DNA from: Geomesophilobacter sediminis
Lineage (GTDB): Bacteria > Desulfobacterota > Desulfuromonadia > Geobacterales > Geobacteraceae
Length of the DNA stretch: 64,000 bases
Direction of reading: 5' to 3'
NCBI RefSeq assembly: GCF_016458275.1
Contig: NZ_JAEMHM010000024.1
Location: 37,402-101,401 of the forward strand
Position numbers and translations under genes: made by a program. The notes under the pieces are model-generated. The model was not told the origin of the DNA. It ran no database searches and worked only from the letters and a program-made list of their open reading frames with translations. Shown in pieces: positions 53,116 through 62,131 of the stretch; position 1 is the stretch's first letter; each line of letters begins with the position of its first letter.

Positions 53116-53210
53116 GAAAAAAAACGGATAAAACCTTCGTCGTTTCTAAGGGGAAAACCCTTGGCGTCGACGCGGTTTTATCCGTTTTGTTGTGCCGTTA
53201 TCCGTACGAG
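53116..53210. repeat. Direct repeat copy 2, bidirectional terminator-like hairpin
   Basis: AAAACGGATAAAACC (53121-53135) and GGTTTTATCCGTTTT (53174-53188) are perfect complements; the block then continues TGTGCCGTTATCCG as in copy 1. It lies between convergent genes and could terminate both. Confidence 0.8.
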
Positions 53211-53221
53211 ATCCCTTTCCG

Positions 53222-54148
53222 TCATTCCCTTTGGTGCTTGATGAAGGTCCCGGCCCGGTATTCCTCGAACGCCTCGCGCAGCTCCTCCTGGGTATTCATC
53301 ACGATCGGGCCGTACCACGCCACCGGTTCCTCGATGGGGCGCCCCGACACCAGCAGGAACCGGACCGGTTCGTTCTCCGTCGTTACCTGGACCCGGTCTC
53401 CGTCGTCGAACAGCACCAGATGCTGGGCCCGGACCCGGCAGTCTTTGTTGAGCTCCAGCCAGCGCGGACCGATCTCTTCGTAGGCGAAAGGGTCGCGCCC
53501 CGCGTCGAAGTAGCCGTGCCCCTGGAACACGTAGGCGAAAGCCTTGTGGCCCCGGGGGATCGGATGGGTGAAGGTCGTTTCCGCCGGAATGGTCACGTCG
53601 AGGTATTCCGGATCGGTGACGATGTCCCGCACCGGCCCCTTCACGCCGCCGACCTCCCCGCAGATGACCTTGACGCTCACCCCGGTGGCGAAGCGCACCT
53701 CCGGAATCTGCTCGCTCATGATGCCGCGGTAGCGCGGTTCCATCATCTTGTGCGACGCCGGCAGGTTCGCCCACAGCTGAAAGCCCCACATCAGGCCGGT
53801 CTCGTCCCCTTTGGGCATCTCCTGGTGGATGATCCCGCTTCCGGCCGTCATCCACTGCACGTCGCCGGTGGCGATCACCCCCTGGTTTCCCATGCTGTCG
53901 CCGTGTTCGACGTCGCCGTGCAGCACGTAGGTGATGGTTTCCATCCCGCGGTGCGGATGCCAGGGGAAACCGGCCAGGTACTCGTCCGGGTCGGAGGAAT
54001 GGAAGTCGTCCAAAAGCAGGAACGGATCCAGTTCCGGGACCTGGTAGTAGCCGAAGACCCTTCTCAGGTGCACGCCGGCCCCCTCGACGGTCGGTTTGCT
54101 TTGCCAGACTTTCTTGATCCTGCGCACGGTGCCGTTGTTGCTGTCCAT
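53222..54148 (-). CDS. Pirin family protein
   Basis: 308 residues, double cupin. The N-terminal cupin has the pirin metal motif: FPWHPHRGMETITYVLHGDVEHGDS with two His, and HQEMP further on; LMWGFQLWANLP is also typical. Pirins bind Fe or other metals and may act as quercetin dioxygenases or transcriptional cofactors; the function here is undetermined. The ATG at 54148 is preceded by GGAGGATCTCA; a long upstream open frame has no conserved content. Confidence 0.92.
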   Translation of the reverse strand: MDSNNGTVRRIKKVWQSKPTVEGAGVHLRRVFGYYQVPELDPFLLLDDFHSSDPDEYLAGFPWHPHRGMETITYVLHGDVEHGDSMGNQGVIATGDVQWMTAGSGIIHQEMPKGDETGLMWGFQLWANLPASHKMMEPRYRGIMSEQIPEVRFATGVSVKVICGEVGGVKGPVRDIVTDPEYLDVTIPAETTFTHPIPRGHKAFAYVFQGHGYFDAGRDPFAYEEIGPRWLELNKDCRVRAQHLVLFDDGDRVQVTTENEPVRFLLVSGRPIEEPVAWYGPIVMNTQEELREAFEEYRAGTFIKHQRE

Positions 54149-54323
54149 CCTGAGATCCTCCACCAGAGATATGAATAAACCGGGAAAGAAACGATCGGCA
54201 TAGTATAGCCGAAAGCGGATCGGGCGCCAGAAACGGGTTAGGTAGAGGTGACATGAAAACGCAAAAGGTCTAGCATGAGAGTGGACGGTGGCAGAAAGGT
54301 AGTTTGAGGACCGCCGAGGAGAA

Positions 54324-54392
54324 GGGGGACAGGCACCTGCGGAGCCAGTCCCCTCGAGCGCCTCCCCGGTGGGAGCGCCATTGCTGGCGCGA
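54324..54392. repeat. Adjacent family B and family A repeats
   Basis: GGGGGACAGGCACCTG...GAGCCAGTCCCCT (54324-54354) is followed by GTGGGAGCGCCATTGC...GGCGCGA (54369-54392). The region 54149-54457 between the pirin gene and the next gene contains no coding sequence otherwise. Confidence 0.75.
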
Positions 54393-54457
54393 TCAGCGAG
54401 CGAAGCGCTGCCGGGGTTCTCCAGGCTGCAATTTGTGCATGAGGAGGGAACAGGACT

Positions 54458-54745
54458 ATGACCCCAGTAAAACCGGAAACGGACAAAACGTGCACCAGCC
54501 CGGAAAAGCACGAGCAGCACGTCTGCTGTCTGCACAGCAAGGGACTGACGAAGACGGTTGAGCAGGTCACCGACCACCCCACGGTGACCTGTGCCATCTG
54601 CCTGGTGAACGCCAACGCCCCGGAGTACGTCTGTGCTCCGACCACCCTGGGCACCGGCTACCACTATTCCGACATGCAAGGGAGCAAGAAGATCATCTGC
54701 GGGAGCGTCGATTCCACCGTAAAAAAGGAAAAACTGGGGCAGTGA
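54458..54745 (+). CDS. Small cysteine-rich hypothetical protein
   Basis: 95 residues with seven cysteines: two Cys near residues 12 and 23-24 (HVCCLHSKG), CAIC at about 45-48, and single Cys near 59 and 81. GAGGAGGGAACAGG precedes the ATG. No signal peptide is seen. The CAIC pair and other Cys suggest metal binding, but no family was recognised. It is monocistronic with a terminator 75 bases downstream. Confidence 0.7.
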   Translation: MTPVKPETDKTCTSPEKHEQHVCCLHSKGLTKTVEQVTDHPTVTCAICLVNANAPEYVCAPTTLGTGYHYSDMQGSKKIICGSVDSTVKKEKLGQ

Positions 54746-54818
54746 CCGATTGCCCCGGTTCCCTTTCCCCGCTCTGGAACCGGACCTACGCCCGCAGCAG
54801 CCTCACCCCAGGTGAGAA

Positions 54819-54852
54819 ACGGCGCCATATTCCTGGCGCCGTCTGTTTTTTT
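54819..54852 (+). terminator. Terminator after the Cys-rich gene
   Basis: ACGGCGCC, an 8-base loop and GGCGCCGT are followed by CTGTTTTTTT. Confidence 0.85.
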
Positions 54853-54879
54853 GCCCCTTGGGCGCCCCCGCGATCTTCA

Positions 54880-54908
54880 TTGACAAGTCAAGGCAAAAAT
54901 TGTATACA
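54880..54908 (+). promoter_or_regulatory. Strong sigma-70 promoter of acnB with palindrome at -10
   Basis: TTGACA (54880-54885), exactly 17 bases, TATACA (54903-54908). The -10 is embedded in TTGTATACAG, a near-palindrome that could be an operator for a repressor (GntR-type operators often have this form). acnB starts 84 bases downstream. Confidence 0.72.
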
Positions 54909-54991
54909 GTATCCGTTTAAATGAGAGCGGTTACCTTAGTGGTTGCTTGATAACTATCTCAAATAGCAGGAAAAAATCTCGAGGAGGGGAC

Positions 54992-57523
54992 ATGATCGAA
55001 GCATATCTGAAACAAGAAGCGGAAAGAAAAGCGCTGGGCATTCCCGCCAAGCCGCTCGATCCGGAGCAGACCGCCGGCCTTTGCAAACTTTTGGAGGCTC
55101 CCCCCGCCGGGAAAGAAGCCTTCCTTCTTGAGCTCCTCAAGGAGCGCGTTTCCCCGGGCGTCGATCCGGCCGCCGAAGTAAAGGCTGCTTTCCTTGCCGA
55201 GATCACCACCGGCAAGAAGAAGTCCCCGCTCGTCTCCAAGAAAGAGGCGGTCCAGATCCTCGGCACCATGCTGGGCGGCTACAACGTCGCTCCGCTCGTC
55301 GCCGCGCTCAAAGACGCCGAACTGGCCGATGAGGCCGTCAAGGCCCTCTCCGGCACCACCCTCGTCTATGACGCCTTCGACGACGTCCTCGAACTCTCCA
55401 AGTCCAACGCTTCGGCCAAGAAGGTCGTCGAGTCCTGGGCCAACGCCGAGTGGTTCACCTCCCGCGCCGGCATCGCCGAGACCGTGAAGGTCAAGGTCTA
55501 CAAGGTCGACGGCGAGATCAACACCGACGACTTCTCCCCGGCGGGCGACGCCTGGAGCCGTCCGGACATCCCGCTGCACGCTCTCGCCATGGGCAAGACC
55601 CGCTTCCCGGACGGCAACGCGACCATCGCCAAGTTCCGCGCCGAAGGGTTCCAGGTTGCCTTCGTTGGCGACGTCGTCGGCACCGGTTCTTCCCGTAAGT
55701 CCGCCTGCAACTCCGTCCTTTGGCACATCGGCCAGGACATCCCGGCGGTCCCCAACAAGCGTCGCGACGGCATCATCATCGGCGGCGTCATCGCCCCGAT
55801 CTTCTTCAATACCGCGCAGGACTCCGGGGCATTCCCGATCAAGACCGACGTCACCAAGATGAAGACCGGCGACGTCATCGTCATCGATACCAAGAAGGGC
55901 GAGATCAAGAGCGAGGGGGGCGAGGTGCTCTCCACCTTCACCATCGCCCCGAACACCCTGTCCGACGAGTTCCGCGCCGGCGGCCGCATTCCGCTGATCA
56001 TCGGCCGCGCCCTCACCGATCGTGCCCGTAAGGCCCTCGGTCTGGCTCCCAGCACCGTCTTCACCCTCCCGGTGAACCCGGTACCCAAGGCGGGCCAGGG
56101 CTACTCGCTGGCCCAGAAGATGGTCGGTCAGGCCTGCGGCGTTGCCGGTATCCTCCCGGGCACCGCGTGCGAGCCGAAGATGACCACCGTCGGTTCCCAG
56201 GACACCACCGGCCCGATGACCGCCGATGAGCTGAAGGAACTCGCCTGCCTGCGCTTCCAGGCTCCGATGTTCATGCAGTCCTTCTGCCACACCGCCGCCT
56301 ATCCGAAGCCGGCCGACGTGAAGATGCACAAGACCCTGCCGCAGTTCATGATCGAGCGCGCCGGGGTGCCGCTCAAGCCGGGCGACGGCGTCATCCACTC
56401 CTGGCTGAACCGCCTTCTCGTCCCCGACACCGTCGGGACCGGCGGCGACTCCCACACCCGTTTCCCGATCGGTATCTCCTTCCCGGCCGGTTCCGGTCTG
56501 GTTGCCTTCGCCGGTGCGCTCGGCTTCATGCCGCTCGACATGCCGGAATCGGTCCTGGTCCGCTTCAAAGGGAAGTTCAACCCGGGCATCACCCTGCGTG
56601 ACGCCGTGAACGCGATCCCCTACTGGGCCATCAAGCAGGGGCTCCTCACCGTGCCCAAGAAGAACAAGGTCAACATCTTCAACGGCCGCATCCTCGAGAT
56701 GGAAGGTCTCCCCGAACTCTCCGTCGAGCAGGCCTTCGAGCTGACCGACGCCGCCGCCGAGCGCTCCGCCGCCGCCGGCTGCATCAAGCTCTCCGAGAAG
56801 TCCGTTGCGACCTACCTCCGCTCCAACGTCGCGCTGATGAAGAAGATGATCGCCGACGGCTACCAGGACGCCGAGACCCTCCAGAACCGCATCGATGCGG
56901 TCAACGAGTGGCTGAAGAACCCGAAACTCCTCGCGGCCGACGCCAACGCCGAGTACGCCGCGGTGATCGAGATCGACCTCGCCGAAATCACCGAGCCGAT
57001 CCTGGCCTGCCCGAACGACCCGGACGACGTCAAGCTCCTCTCCGAGGTTGCCGGCACCCCGATCAACGACGTCTTCCTCGGTTCCTGCATGACCAACATC
57101 GGCCACTTCCGCGCCGCCGGCGAAATCTGGAAAGGGAGCAAGTTCAACCCGAACGTCCGCACCTGGATCTGCCCGCCGACCCGCATGGACCAGCAGCAGC
57201 TCAAGGACGAGGCGTACTTCTCGGTCTACAGCGCCTTCGGCGCCCGCATCGAGATCGCCGGCTGCTCGCTCTGCATGGGTAACCAGGCTCGCGTGCCCGA
57301 CGGGGTCAACATGTTCTCCACCTCGACCCGTAACTTCGACGACCGTATCGGCAACGGCGCCAAGGTATTCCTCGGCTCCGCCGAACTGGGCGCGGTGGCT
57401 GCCAACATCGGCAAGCTCCCGACCCCGGCCGAGTACCTTGCCATCTACCAGGAGAAGGTCGCTCCCAACGCGGCCAACGTCTACAAGTACCTCCAGTTCG
57501 ACGAGATGGCCGAGTACAAGTAG
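54992..57523 (+). CDS. acnB: Aconitate hydratase B (bifunctional aconitase / 2-methylisocitrate dehydratase)
   Basis: 843 residues, close to the usual AcnB length. The N-terminal HEAT-like domain (1-160), the swivel domain (about 165-370, with [16 protein letters not shown]) and the catalytic domains (from about 390) are in AcnB order. 4Fe-4S ligands are expected from [13 protein letters not shown] and [13 protein letters not shown]. It isomerises citrate to isocitrate in the TCA cycle. GAGGAGGGG precedes the ATG at 54992. It is monocistronic. Confidence 0.97.
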   Translation: MIEAYLKQEAERKALGIPAKPLDPEQTAGLCKLLEAPPAGKEAFLLELLKERVSPGVDPAAEVKAAFLAEITTGKKKSPLVSKKEAVQILGTMLGGYNVAPLVAALKDAELADEAVKALSGTTLVYDAFDDVLELSKSNASAKKVVESWANAEWFTSRAGIAETVKVKVYKVDGEINTDDFSPAGDAWSRPDIPLHALAMGKTRFPDGNATIAKFRAEGFQVAFVGDVVGTGSSRKSACNSVLWHIGQDIPAVPNKRRDGIIIGGVIAPIFFNTAQDSGAFPIKTDVTKMKTGDVIVIDTKKGEIKSEGGEVLSTFTIAPNTLSDEFRAGGRIPLIIGRALTDRARKALGLAPSTVFTLPVNPVPKAGQGYSLAQKMVGQACGVAGILPGTACEPKMTTVGSQDTTGPMTADELKELACLRFQAPMFMQSFCHTAAYPKPADVKMHKTLPQFMIERAGVPLKPGDGVIHSWLNRLLVPDTVGTGGDSHTRFPIGISFPAGSGLVAFAGALGFMPLDMPESVLVRFKGKFNPGITLRDAVNAIPYWAIKQGLLTVPKKNKVNIFNGRILEMEGLPELSVEQAFELTDAAAERSAAAGCIKLSEKSVATYLRSNVALMKKMIADGYQDAETLQNRIDAVNEWLKNPKLLAADANAEYAAVIEIDLAEITEPILACPNDPDDVKLLSEVAGTPINDVFLGSCMTNIGHFRAAGEIWKGSKFNPNVRTWICPPTRMDQQQLKDEAYFSVYSAFGARIEIAGCSLCMGNQARVPDGVNMFSTSTRNFDDRIGNGAKVFLGSAELGAVAANIGKLPTPAEYLAIYQEKVAPNAANVYKYLQFDEMAEYK

Positions 57524-57545
57524 CCGATAGCAGCAGATACATAGC

Positions 57546-57585
57546 AAAAAGGCCCGTCGGGAAAACCCGGCGGGCCTTTTTGCTT
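57546..57585 (+). terminator. Terminator after acnB
   Basis: AAAAAGGCCCGTCGGG, loop AAAA, CCCGGCGGGCCTTTTT; one G-T-type mismatch in a 16-bp stem, followed by GCTTTTT. Confidence 0.92.
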
Positions 57586-57594
57586 TTTGCTTTC

Positions 57595-57624
57595 TTGACA
57601 CGGGATAGGATTGGTATTTAATAA
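57595..57624 (+). promoter_or_regulatory. Predicted sigma-70 promoter of the FN3-like gene
   Basis: TTGACA (57595-57600) and TAATAA (57619-57624) with an 18-base spacer (TTAATA at 17 is also possible). Confidence 0.55.
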
Positions 57625-57675
57625 TGTGCGTTTTCCGGAGCCGCCACCCTTCCTTTTCATGACTGGAGGTACGCC

Positions 57676-58347
57676 ATGCCCTATCACCCGCAACTCGATA
57701 TCACGCAGGTAAACGTCCGGGTAATGCCCCACCTGGAACTGGGCTATTTCGTGGTGAACTTGGCCGATGCGCTGGAGGTCCATCCGAAGTATCAAGATGA
57801 GGGTACGATTCCGTATCCACTGCTCAAGCCGCCCGAACTCAGGCAGATTGGCCTCAACCACATTGCCGCGACCAAGGCGGCCGAAGGTGGCGACCGGGGC
57901 AAAATCAGCGAACGAGACGCGCTGCGTCCGATCACGGAGTTGCACCCCGTCGCGATTATTCGCTGGGCCGTGATCCGGTCCGTGGTCGAGAACGATCCCT
58001 CACTCCTTGAGGGACTCGGATTGCCGCCCAAAAAGAAGGGGCTCCGAAGCAGTGCCGTGACGACGGAACTTTACGCCCCGCAGAATCCTTCGGCGAAGAA
58101 CGGAAAACCAGGTTGCGTCCTGATCACCACCAACAAGGTACCCAAAAGCCACATCTATCAGGTGGGCGTCTGTAAAGGAGACCCGTCGGTGGATGCCAAC
58201 TGGTGGCTCGTCGGACCCTACGATCACTGTCGAAATATGGAAGTTTCCGGTCTGGACTCCGGTACCCTCTACTTTTTCAGGGTCATGTGTATCGCCGGAA
58301 ACCTGCAGAGCCCCTGGTCGGCAATCATAACCTTTAGAGCTCCCTGA
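57676..58347 (+). CDS. Hypothetical protein with C-terminal fibronectin-III-like domain
   Basis: 223 residues, no signal peptide. The N-terminal 120 residues contain no recognised domain (QLDITQVNVRVMPHLELGYF; LHPVAIIRWAVIRSVVEND). Residues about 130-223 resemble a fibronectin type III fold, ending NMEVSGLDSGTLYFFRVMCIAGNLQSPWSAIITF. ACTGGAGG precedes the ATG. It has its own promoter and terminator. The gene may belong to accessory content, since it opens the repeat-rich end of the window. Confidence 0.72.
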   Translation: MPYHPQLDITQVNVRVMPHLELGYFVVNLADALEVHPKYQDEGTIPYPLLKPPELRQIGLNHIAATKAAEGGDRGKISERDALRPITELHPVAIIRWAVIRSVVENDPSLLEGLGLPPKKKGLRSSAVTTELYAPQNPSAKNGKPGCVLITTNKVPKSHIYQVGVCKGDPSVDANWWLVGPYDHCRNMEVSGLDSGTLYFFRVMCIAGNLQSPWSAIITFRAP

Positions 58348-58374
58348 GTTGCGTCTTCAGCTCCGTTGGTAGAG

Positions 58375-58410
58375 GAAGAGGCCCTGAACCATTGGTCAGG
58401 GCCTCTTCTG
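58375..58410 (+). terminator. Terminator after the FN3-like gene
   Basis: GAAGAGGCCCTGA and TCAGGGCCTCTTC form a perfect 13-bp stem with an 8-base loop. The following T-run is poor (TGGG), so it is a hairpin with moderate support. Confidence 0.6.
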
Positions 58411-58565
58411 GGCTCGGCTCTTCCCGGTGCGTTCTTGCGTGCTTTCGCCGGGTTCCCTCCAAGCAAAGCGACGTCTCCACGGCAAAATGCAAAGTCACTG
58501 CAACGATGGGGCGGCCCTTCACAAGGTAATCGTCTGTCCGGGCAGATGACGTATTTCCGCGGCAC

Positions 58566-58880
58566 GATGTCATGTCTCCCCTGCAATACGACATCTTCCC
58601 CCGGTCCGAGGTAATGTCTCCCCACCGAGATGACGTCTTCCCCCGGCACGATGTCATGTCTCCGCCACAAGATGACGTCTTCCCCTGGCCCGGCATCATG
58701 TCTGCCCACCAAGATGACGTCTTCCCCCGGCCGGATGTCATGTTTTCCTCAAAAGATGACATCTTGCCCCGGCCCGATGTCATGTCTGCCCACCAAGATG
58801 ACGTCTCCCCCTGGCCCGATGTCATGTCTCCCCTGCAAGACGACATCTTCCCCGGCACGATGTCATTTCCCCCCCCGCAA
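58566..58880. repeat. Minisatellite of seven 42-bp units with internal inverted repeats
   Basis: Units begin with GATGTCATGTCT and contain AAGATGACGTCTTCCCC at starts 58566, 58608, 58650, 58692, 58734, 58776 and 58818 (the last is 41 bases); partial units flank both sides (58546 and 58859 on). Each unit pairs GATGTCAT with an ATGACATC/ATGACGTC arm, so each can fold into a hairpin. Because 42 is a multiple of three, reading frames stay open on both strands (58334-58918 minus, 58572-58940 plus), but no ribosome site or domain supports translation. 58881-59284 holds no recognisable gene. Confidence 0.9.
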
Positions 58881-59284
58881 GATTGCATCTGTGGTTCGAA
58901 TCTCTTCTGGCGCGCCATATCAAAGAAAAGAAGGGGATAGGCTGCTTCTGAGAAGCAGGCTTTCCCCTTTTCTTTTACCAGGAGCCCGGAACCAGGAACC
59001 CCGTTGGGCCCTGTCCTCAGTGCTTGTTGTTATGTAAGTGTTCCATAATGTTGACCAATTAACATGCTGATTTCATTATGATTTGTTTTGTGCTATAAGG
59101 CGGCAAGAGTGGAATAGTCCCATGTCTTCAATACAAGATTTATGAAGCTGATATGTCAAGACCAGACACAGGCGAAACCGACCGAAGGAAGTGACGTGAT
59201 TGCAACCACCATTCCGCTGTGAATCCGACCAGCGTTCCGGCGAAGGCGACCGAGGTCTTCTATAGTCGCAAGGTATGCCTCCTT

Positions 59285-59340
59285 TTTTAACGTCGTTGGG
59301 GCGCACCAGCTAAGCGCTGCGTGCTGCCGCCTTGTTAGAC
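59285..59340 (-). other. attC-like (59-base element) site
   Basis: In minus-strand orientation the site begins GTCTAAC (R''-like, fits RYYYAAC) and ends near CGACGTTAAAA (R'-like, GTTRRRY with a mismatch), about 56 bases apart, with imperfect complementary arms (GCACGCAGC / GCTGGTGC) around TTAG. It starts 4 bases after the stop codon of the minus-strand gene at 59342, exactly where integron cassettes carry attC. Beyond it, 59076-59284 has short degenerate frames only. Confidence 0.42.
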
Positions 59341-59341
59341 C

Positions 59342-59629
59342 TCATTCTGGTTCCGGAGAATGTTTTTCTGATTTATTAACTGATTCAAGTTTCTCTATGG
59401 TTCTAATACATGTAAAAAGAAAAAATGATAAGCCAAGCATTATAACCATGCCATTGAGTCTTATCATGTTTATGTGTCTTGATTCATAGGTTGCTTCTGG
59501 ACACAATGAAAAATAAATGGCAAACATTATTCCTGTTGTGAATGCAATCATGCAAACAATGGAAATGTATCGGTATTGTTTCAAATTGTTCAGGACATTT
59601 AATTCCGCCTTATTGAATTCACTGCGCAT
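59342..59629 (-). CDS. Small membrane protein, possible integron cassette gene
   Basis: 95 residues with two hydrophobic segments (about 22-42 and 58-78) and a charged C-terminus (EKLESVNKSEKHSPEPE). GGAGG lies 6 bases before the ATG at 59629. No family recognised. The base composition is more AT-rich than the housekeeping genes. The stop is followed at once by an attC-like site and the gene lies next to a transposase element, suggesting acquisition. Confidence 0.65.
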   Translation of the reverse strand: MRSEFNKAELNVLNNLKQYRYISIVCMIAFTTGIMFAIYFSLCPEATYESRHINMIRLNGMVIMLGLSFFLFTCIRTIEKLESVNKSEKHSPEPE

Positions 59630-59680
59630 TGGTGCCTCCAGCAGTCACTTTATGGCATGGGGAGTTATGACACTTCAGGG

Positions 59681-60851
59681 GAGGGGGACGTTGGTTAGTT
59701 CGTTAAGTTGCTTGAGAAACTCCATGATCATCAAAGCAGCGCCGCCCTTGGTCTGAGGAGAACCGGTTCAACTCCCTTCCGTCTCGGATTTCGCAACTGC
59801 GGCCTTGTCATACATTTCGGGAAATAGATCGAAGGCGGCCTTAATGGTCGTTGAGAGAGTGCTCTCTCTTTCTGCGGCAAGTATTACTGCAGACCGAGAG
59901 ATGCCCAGTATTTTTGAGATATCAACGCCGCGGTACCCGAACCTTTTGAGGGCGATGAAGCAGATAAGTGACCTGGCCTTGGAGATCCGTGTTTGCTTGC
60001 TTCCGTGACAAAGCGATGACGATTCCACTCCGAATACGGTCGCAACCCTTTCTATAATCTCGTGGATAGGGGGCGCCAAAAGGGGTTCGTCAGTATGGGG
60101 TGGTTCGGATTCATGCCAGATTCCTTCAACAAAGCCGCCGCTGCCTAGGATTCTTTCGTCGTACGTCTCGAAGCCGTTCATGGCGGAAAGTTTGAGAAGG
60201 CGTTTCAAGCCTCCGCCAACCAGTTCGTCCCTTCTCCCAAGGGCGATCCCATCGGCGACAAAGGCGCGGTACAACTTTCGGGCTCGCCCTTTTTGCGCGC
60301 CGAACATGGCTAAGATCTCGTCGGACACTTGGCCTAGAAGCTTACTGTGACCGAGGATGACTGAATGCCCGCTCCATTGGTAGGCATCCAACTGACGCAT
60401 TGAAGAGACGAGGCCGGCACGAAGTGGATTGAGATGTATGTACCGAACCAATTCAAGAAGGTAGGTGTCTTCATCGCAGACGATTGACTTGTAACGGTTT
60501 TGGAAGAGATGACCGCTGCGGTGGTGTCGGAGGTTGAAGACAACGGCGTAGCCAGTGAGTAGCCGCCGCATCATGTCGGCCAGCTTTAACTTGGTTGGAC
60601 GGAGAAGAAGGTGGACATGGTTGGAAAGGAGGCTCCAGGCGAGGCAATCAGTACCTGTCTTTAGAAGCAGGCGGGAGAGACGGTCTACGAAAGCTGTTCG
60701 GTCGCGGTCATCGATGAAAATTTCCCTTTTCTCGATTCCACGGACCATGACGTGCTGGAGGATCCCAGGGATATCTAGGCGGGCTAGTCTTGGCATTGTC
60801 TAATTATGCCATACATGGTGAGTAACTCAACGAACTAACCAGCGTCCCCCT
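59681..60851. mobile_element. REP-associated tyrosine transposase element with inverted repeats
   Basis: AGGGGGACGTTGGTTAGTTC continuing GTTAAGTT (59681-59708) and its inverse AACTCAACGAACTAACC continuing AGCGTCCCCCT (60824-60851) match at 26 of 28 positions. They bracket the transposase gene at 59768-60796 with 60 and 28 bases to spare. This is the arrangement of a RAYT gene flanked by REP sequences. Confidence 0.82.
59768..60796 (-). CDS. REP-associated tyrosine transposase (Y1_Tnp, RAYT) with C-terminal DnaA-like domain
   Basis: 342 residues. The N-terminal Y1 transposase has the HUH-type motif NHVHLLL, preceded by GIPQHVMVRG-like GILQHVMVRGIEKREIF, and the catalytic Tyr region ELVRYIHLNPLRAGLV. 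The C-terminal part (about 245-330) with SLICFIALKRFGYRGVDISKILGISRSAVILAAE resembles the DnaA C-terminal DNA-binding helix-turn-helix found in many RAYTs. Single-strand nicking at REP hairpins is the expected activity. Intact frame, so possibly active. Stop at 59768; ATG at 60796. Confidence 0.9.
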   Translation of the reverse strand: MPRLARLDIPGILQHVMVRGIEKREIFIDDRDRTAFVDRLSRLLLKTGTDCLAWSLLSNHVHLLLRPTKLKLADMMRRLLTGYAVVFNLRHHRSGHLFQNRYKSIVCDEDTYLLELVRYIHLNPLRAGLVSSMRQLDAYQWSGHSVILGHSKLLGQVSDEILAMFGAQKGRARKLYRAFVADGIALGRRDELVGGGLKRLLKLSAMNGFETYDERILGSGGFVEGIWHESEPPHTDEPLLAPPIHEIIERVATVFGVESSSLCHGSKQTRISKARSLICFIALKRFGYRGVDISKILGISRSAVILAAERESTLSTTIKAAFDLFPEMYDKAAVAKSETEGS

Positions 60852-61146
60852 CTGCCCTTTTACCCTGTTCAGTGCCATGAGTATCATTGGCGCTCCTGAG
60901 TGCGGGGCGGTGAAGAGTCCGGCATGGGGTAAGCCTCAGGGTGCCGTTGCGGGGTCTGTGGCCCGATGATGACTTTTTATGTATGGCGCCAAGATTCACC
61001 TTTGGGGAGCCTTTGGGCTTACCCCCTCTGATGCCTTACGCTCTTGAGTCAGCGGCATGATTGCATCGACTGGGTCCCTCGTAATGGAGGTAAGGTAGGC
61101 CCCAGGTGCACATGGGTTGCTAATGCGTTCCACTCTAAAGGGGGAT
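60852..61146. other. Gene-free spacer with a long inverted repeat
   Basis: GGGGTAAGCC (60937-60946) and GGCTTACCCC (about 61015-61024) are perfect complements about 70 bases apart, with CTCAGGGTGCC and GAGCCTTTGGG extending the match loosely. No coding sequence is supported; a minus-strand frame at 60996-61262 runs over the next gene and lacks a ribosome site. Confidence 0.55.
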
Positions 61147-62082
61147 ATGGTCGTGGGTGGAGAAAAACTACACCCTGCTGTGCAGGAATTAGATGAAATC
61201 ACGTCAGCTTTTTTTAATGGGGCGGCTATGGCTGATTTGGAGGTCAGGCAACTGGCAACCACTTATCGCCAGGCCCACAATGAGACAGCACAGGCTCTTG
61301 ATAGATTGAATGGTGGTCGCGAAGCCTTTCCTCATTTTTTCAATGCAGTAAATCTACTTGCTGTTGATTTGCGGACTGATAATCCCGCTAGTCTTTTACT
61401 CAGCGGAGCCGTTTGTATTGGGAGGGGACAACTCACTACTCTAAGTCAAAACTTCAATTATCATGTGTGCTGGCAAATTGTAAATGTCTACGAACTATTC
61501 GAAGTTTTCGTTAAAGAAGTGTACGCCCTTTTGGGAAAGTATGAAAATGGCTGTTGGAGATGTTCAGATTATGGAAAGATACCGCTTGGTGACGTAGCCG
61601 GTAAGAGTCTTGATTGGTTCAAGCAGGTATCAAGAACCTTTGAAGCAGAAGAAACCATAAGGCAGTTACGGCGTGTACTTCCCGTTCTGAGCGAGATAGA
61701 AAGAAACAACCCCCGCAACTTCAAGTTGCAATTTGAGCTGCTTCTTATTGCGCTGTTACGTCACATCATAGTGCACAGAAAGGGGCGCACCCTTTTTGAA
61801 TTATTTACAGAAAGGCTATGTAAGAAAGCAGGTATCGCAACAAATGAGCATGTCAGGGCTGAATTGAGAACGTATCTTGTCATTGCTCCAGGCGAGGAGG
61901 AGCATTCGGTTCTTCTCGCCGATCTGGAAAATGATAAAGGCAAGAATGACAGTATATTACTTCAAAGATATGACCATATCGTTCGAATTTTAACTAGTTA
62001 CGGAGCACTGCTGGGCGACCTTGTTGCAGAACGTTTCGGTTCACTACCTAAGTGGAAAAGAAACGGTGGTGGCGAGGAATAA
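61147..62082 (+). CDS. HEPN-motif protein, possible RNase effector
   Basis: 311 residues, predominantly helical, no signal peptide. LLRHIIVHRKGR contains R205-x4-H210, the RX4-6H signature of HEPN ribonucleases, preceded by a long helix pair (NFNYHVCWQIVNVYELFEVFVKEVYALL) common in HEPN folds. HEPN proteins are frequent effectors of toxin-antitoxin and abortive-infection systems. Start uncertain: ATG 61147 follows AAAGGGGGAT; TTG 61117 and ATG 61123 are alternatives. The sequence is clearly AT-richer than the rest. The RNase role is inferred from one motif. Confidence 0.62.
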   Translation: MVVGGEKLHPAVQELDEITSAFFNGAAMADLEVRQLATTYRQAHNETAQALDRLNGGREAFPHFFNAVNLLAVDLRTDNPASLLLSGAVCIGRGQLTTLSQNFNYHVCWQIVNVYELFEVFVKEVYALLGKYENGCWRCSDYGKIPLGDVAGKSLDWFKQVSRTFEAEETIRQLRRVLPVLSEIERNNPRNFKLQFELLLIALLRHIIVHRKGRTLFELFTERLCKKAGIATNEHVRAELRTYLVIAPGEEEHSVLLADLENDKGKNDSILLQRYDHIVRILTSYGALLGDLVAERFGSLPKWKRNGGGEE

Positions 62083-62131
62083 CTATTTATTGAACCTTAC
62101 TTTTAGGAAACATTACCTAGAAGGAGAGCTA

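Noticed and set aside
54959..57601. 880-codon minus-strand frame opposite acnB
   Set aside because: Overlaps acnB completely, includes its terminator, and encodes low-complexity Gly/Asp/Val-rich sequence.
58566..58880. CRISPR array
   Set aside because: Units are contiguous with no unique spacers and no cas genes are nearby.
58334..58940. Overlapping open frames on both strands through the 42-bp repeats
   Set aside because: They exist because the unit is a multiple of three; no ribosome binding site or related family supports translation, although a repeat protein cannot be fully excluded.
59076..59306. 76-codon minus-strand frame after the attC-like site
   Set aside because: Begins inside the attC-like sequence, has no motif, and alternative frames look equally plausible; kept only as part of the spacer.
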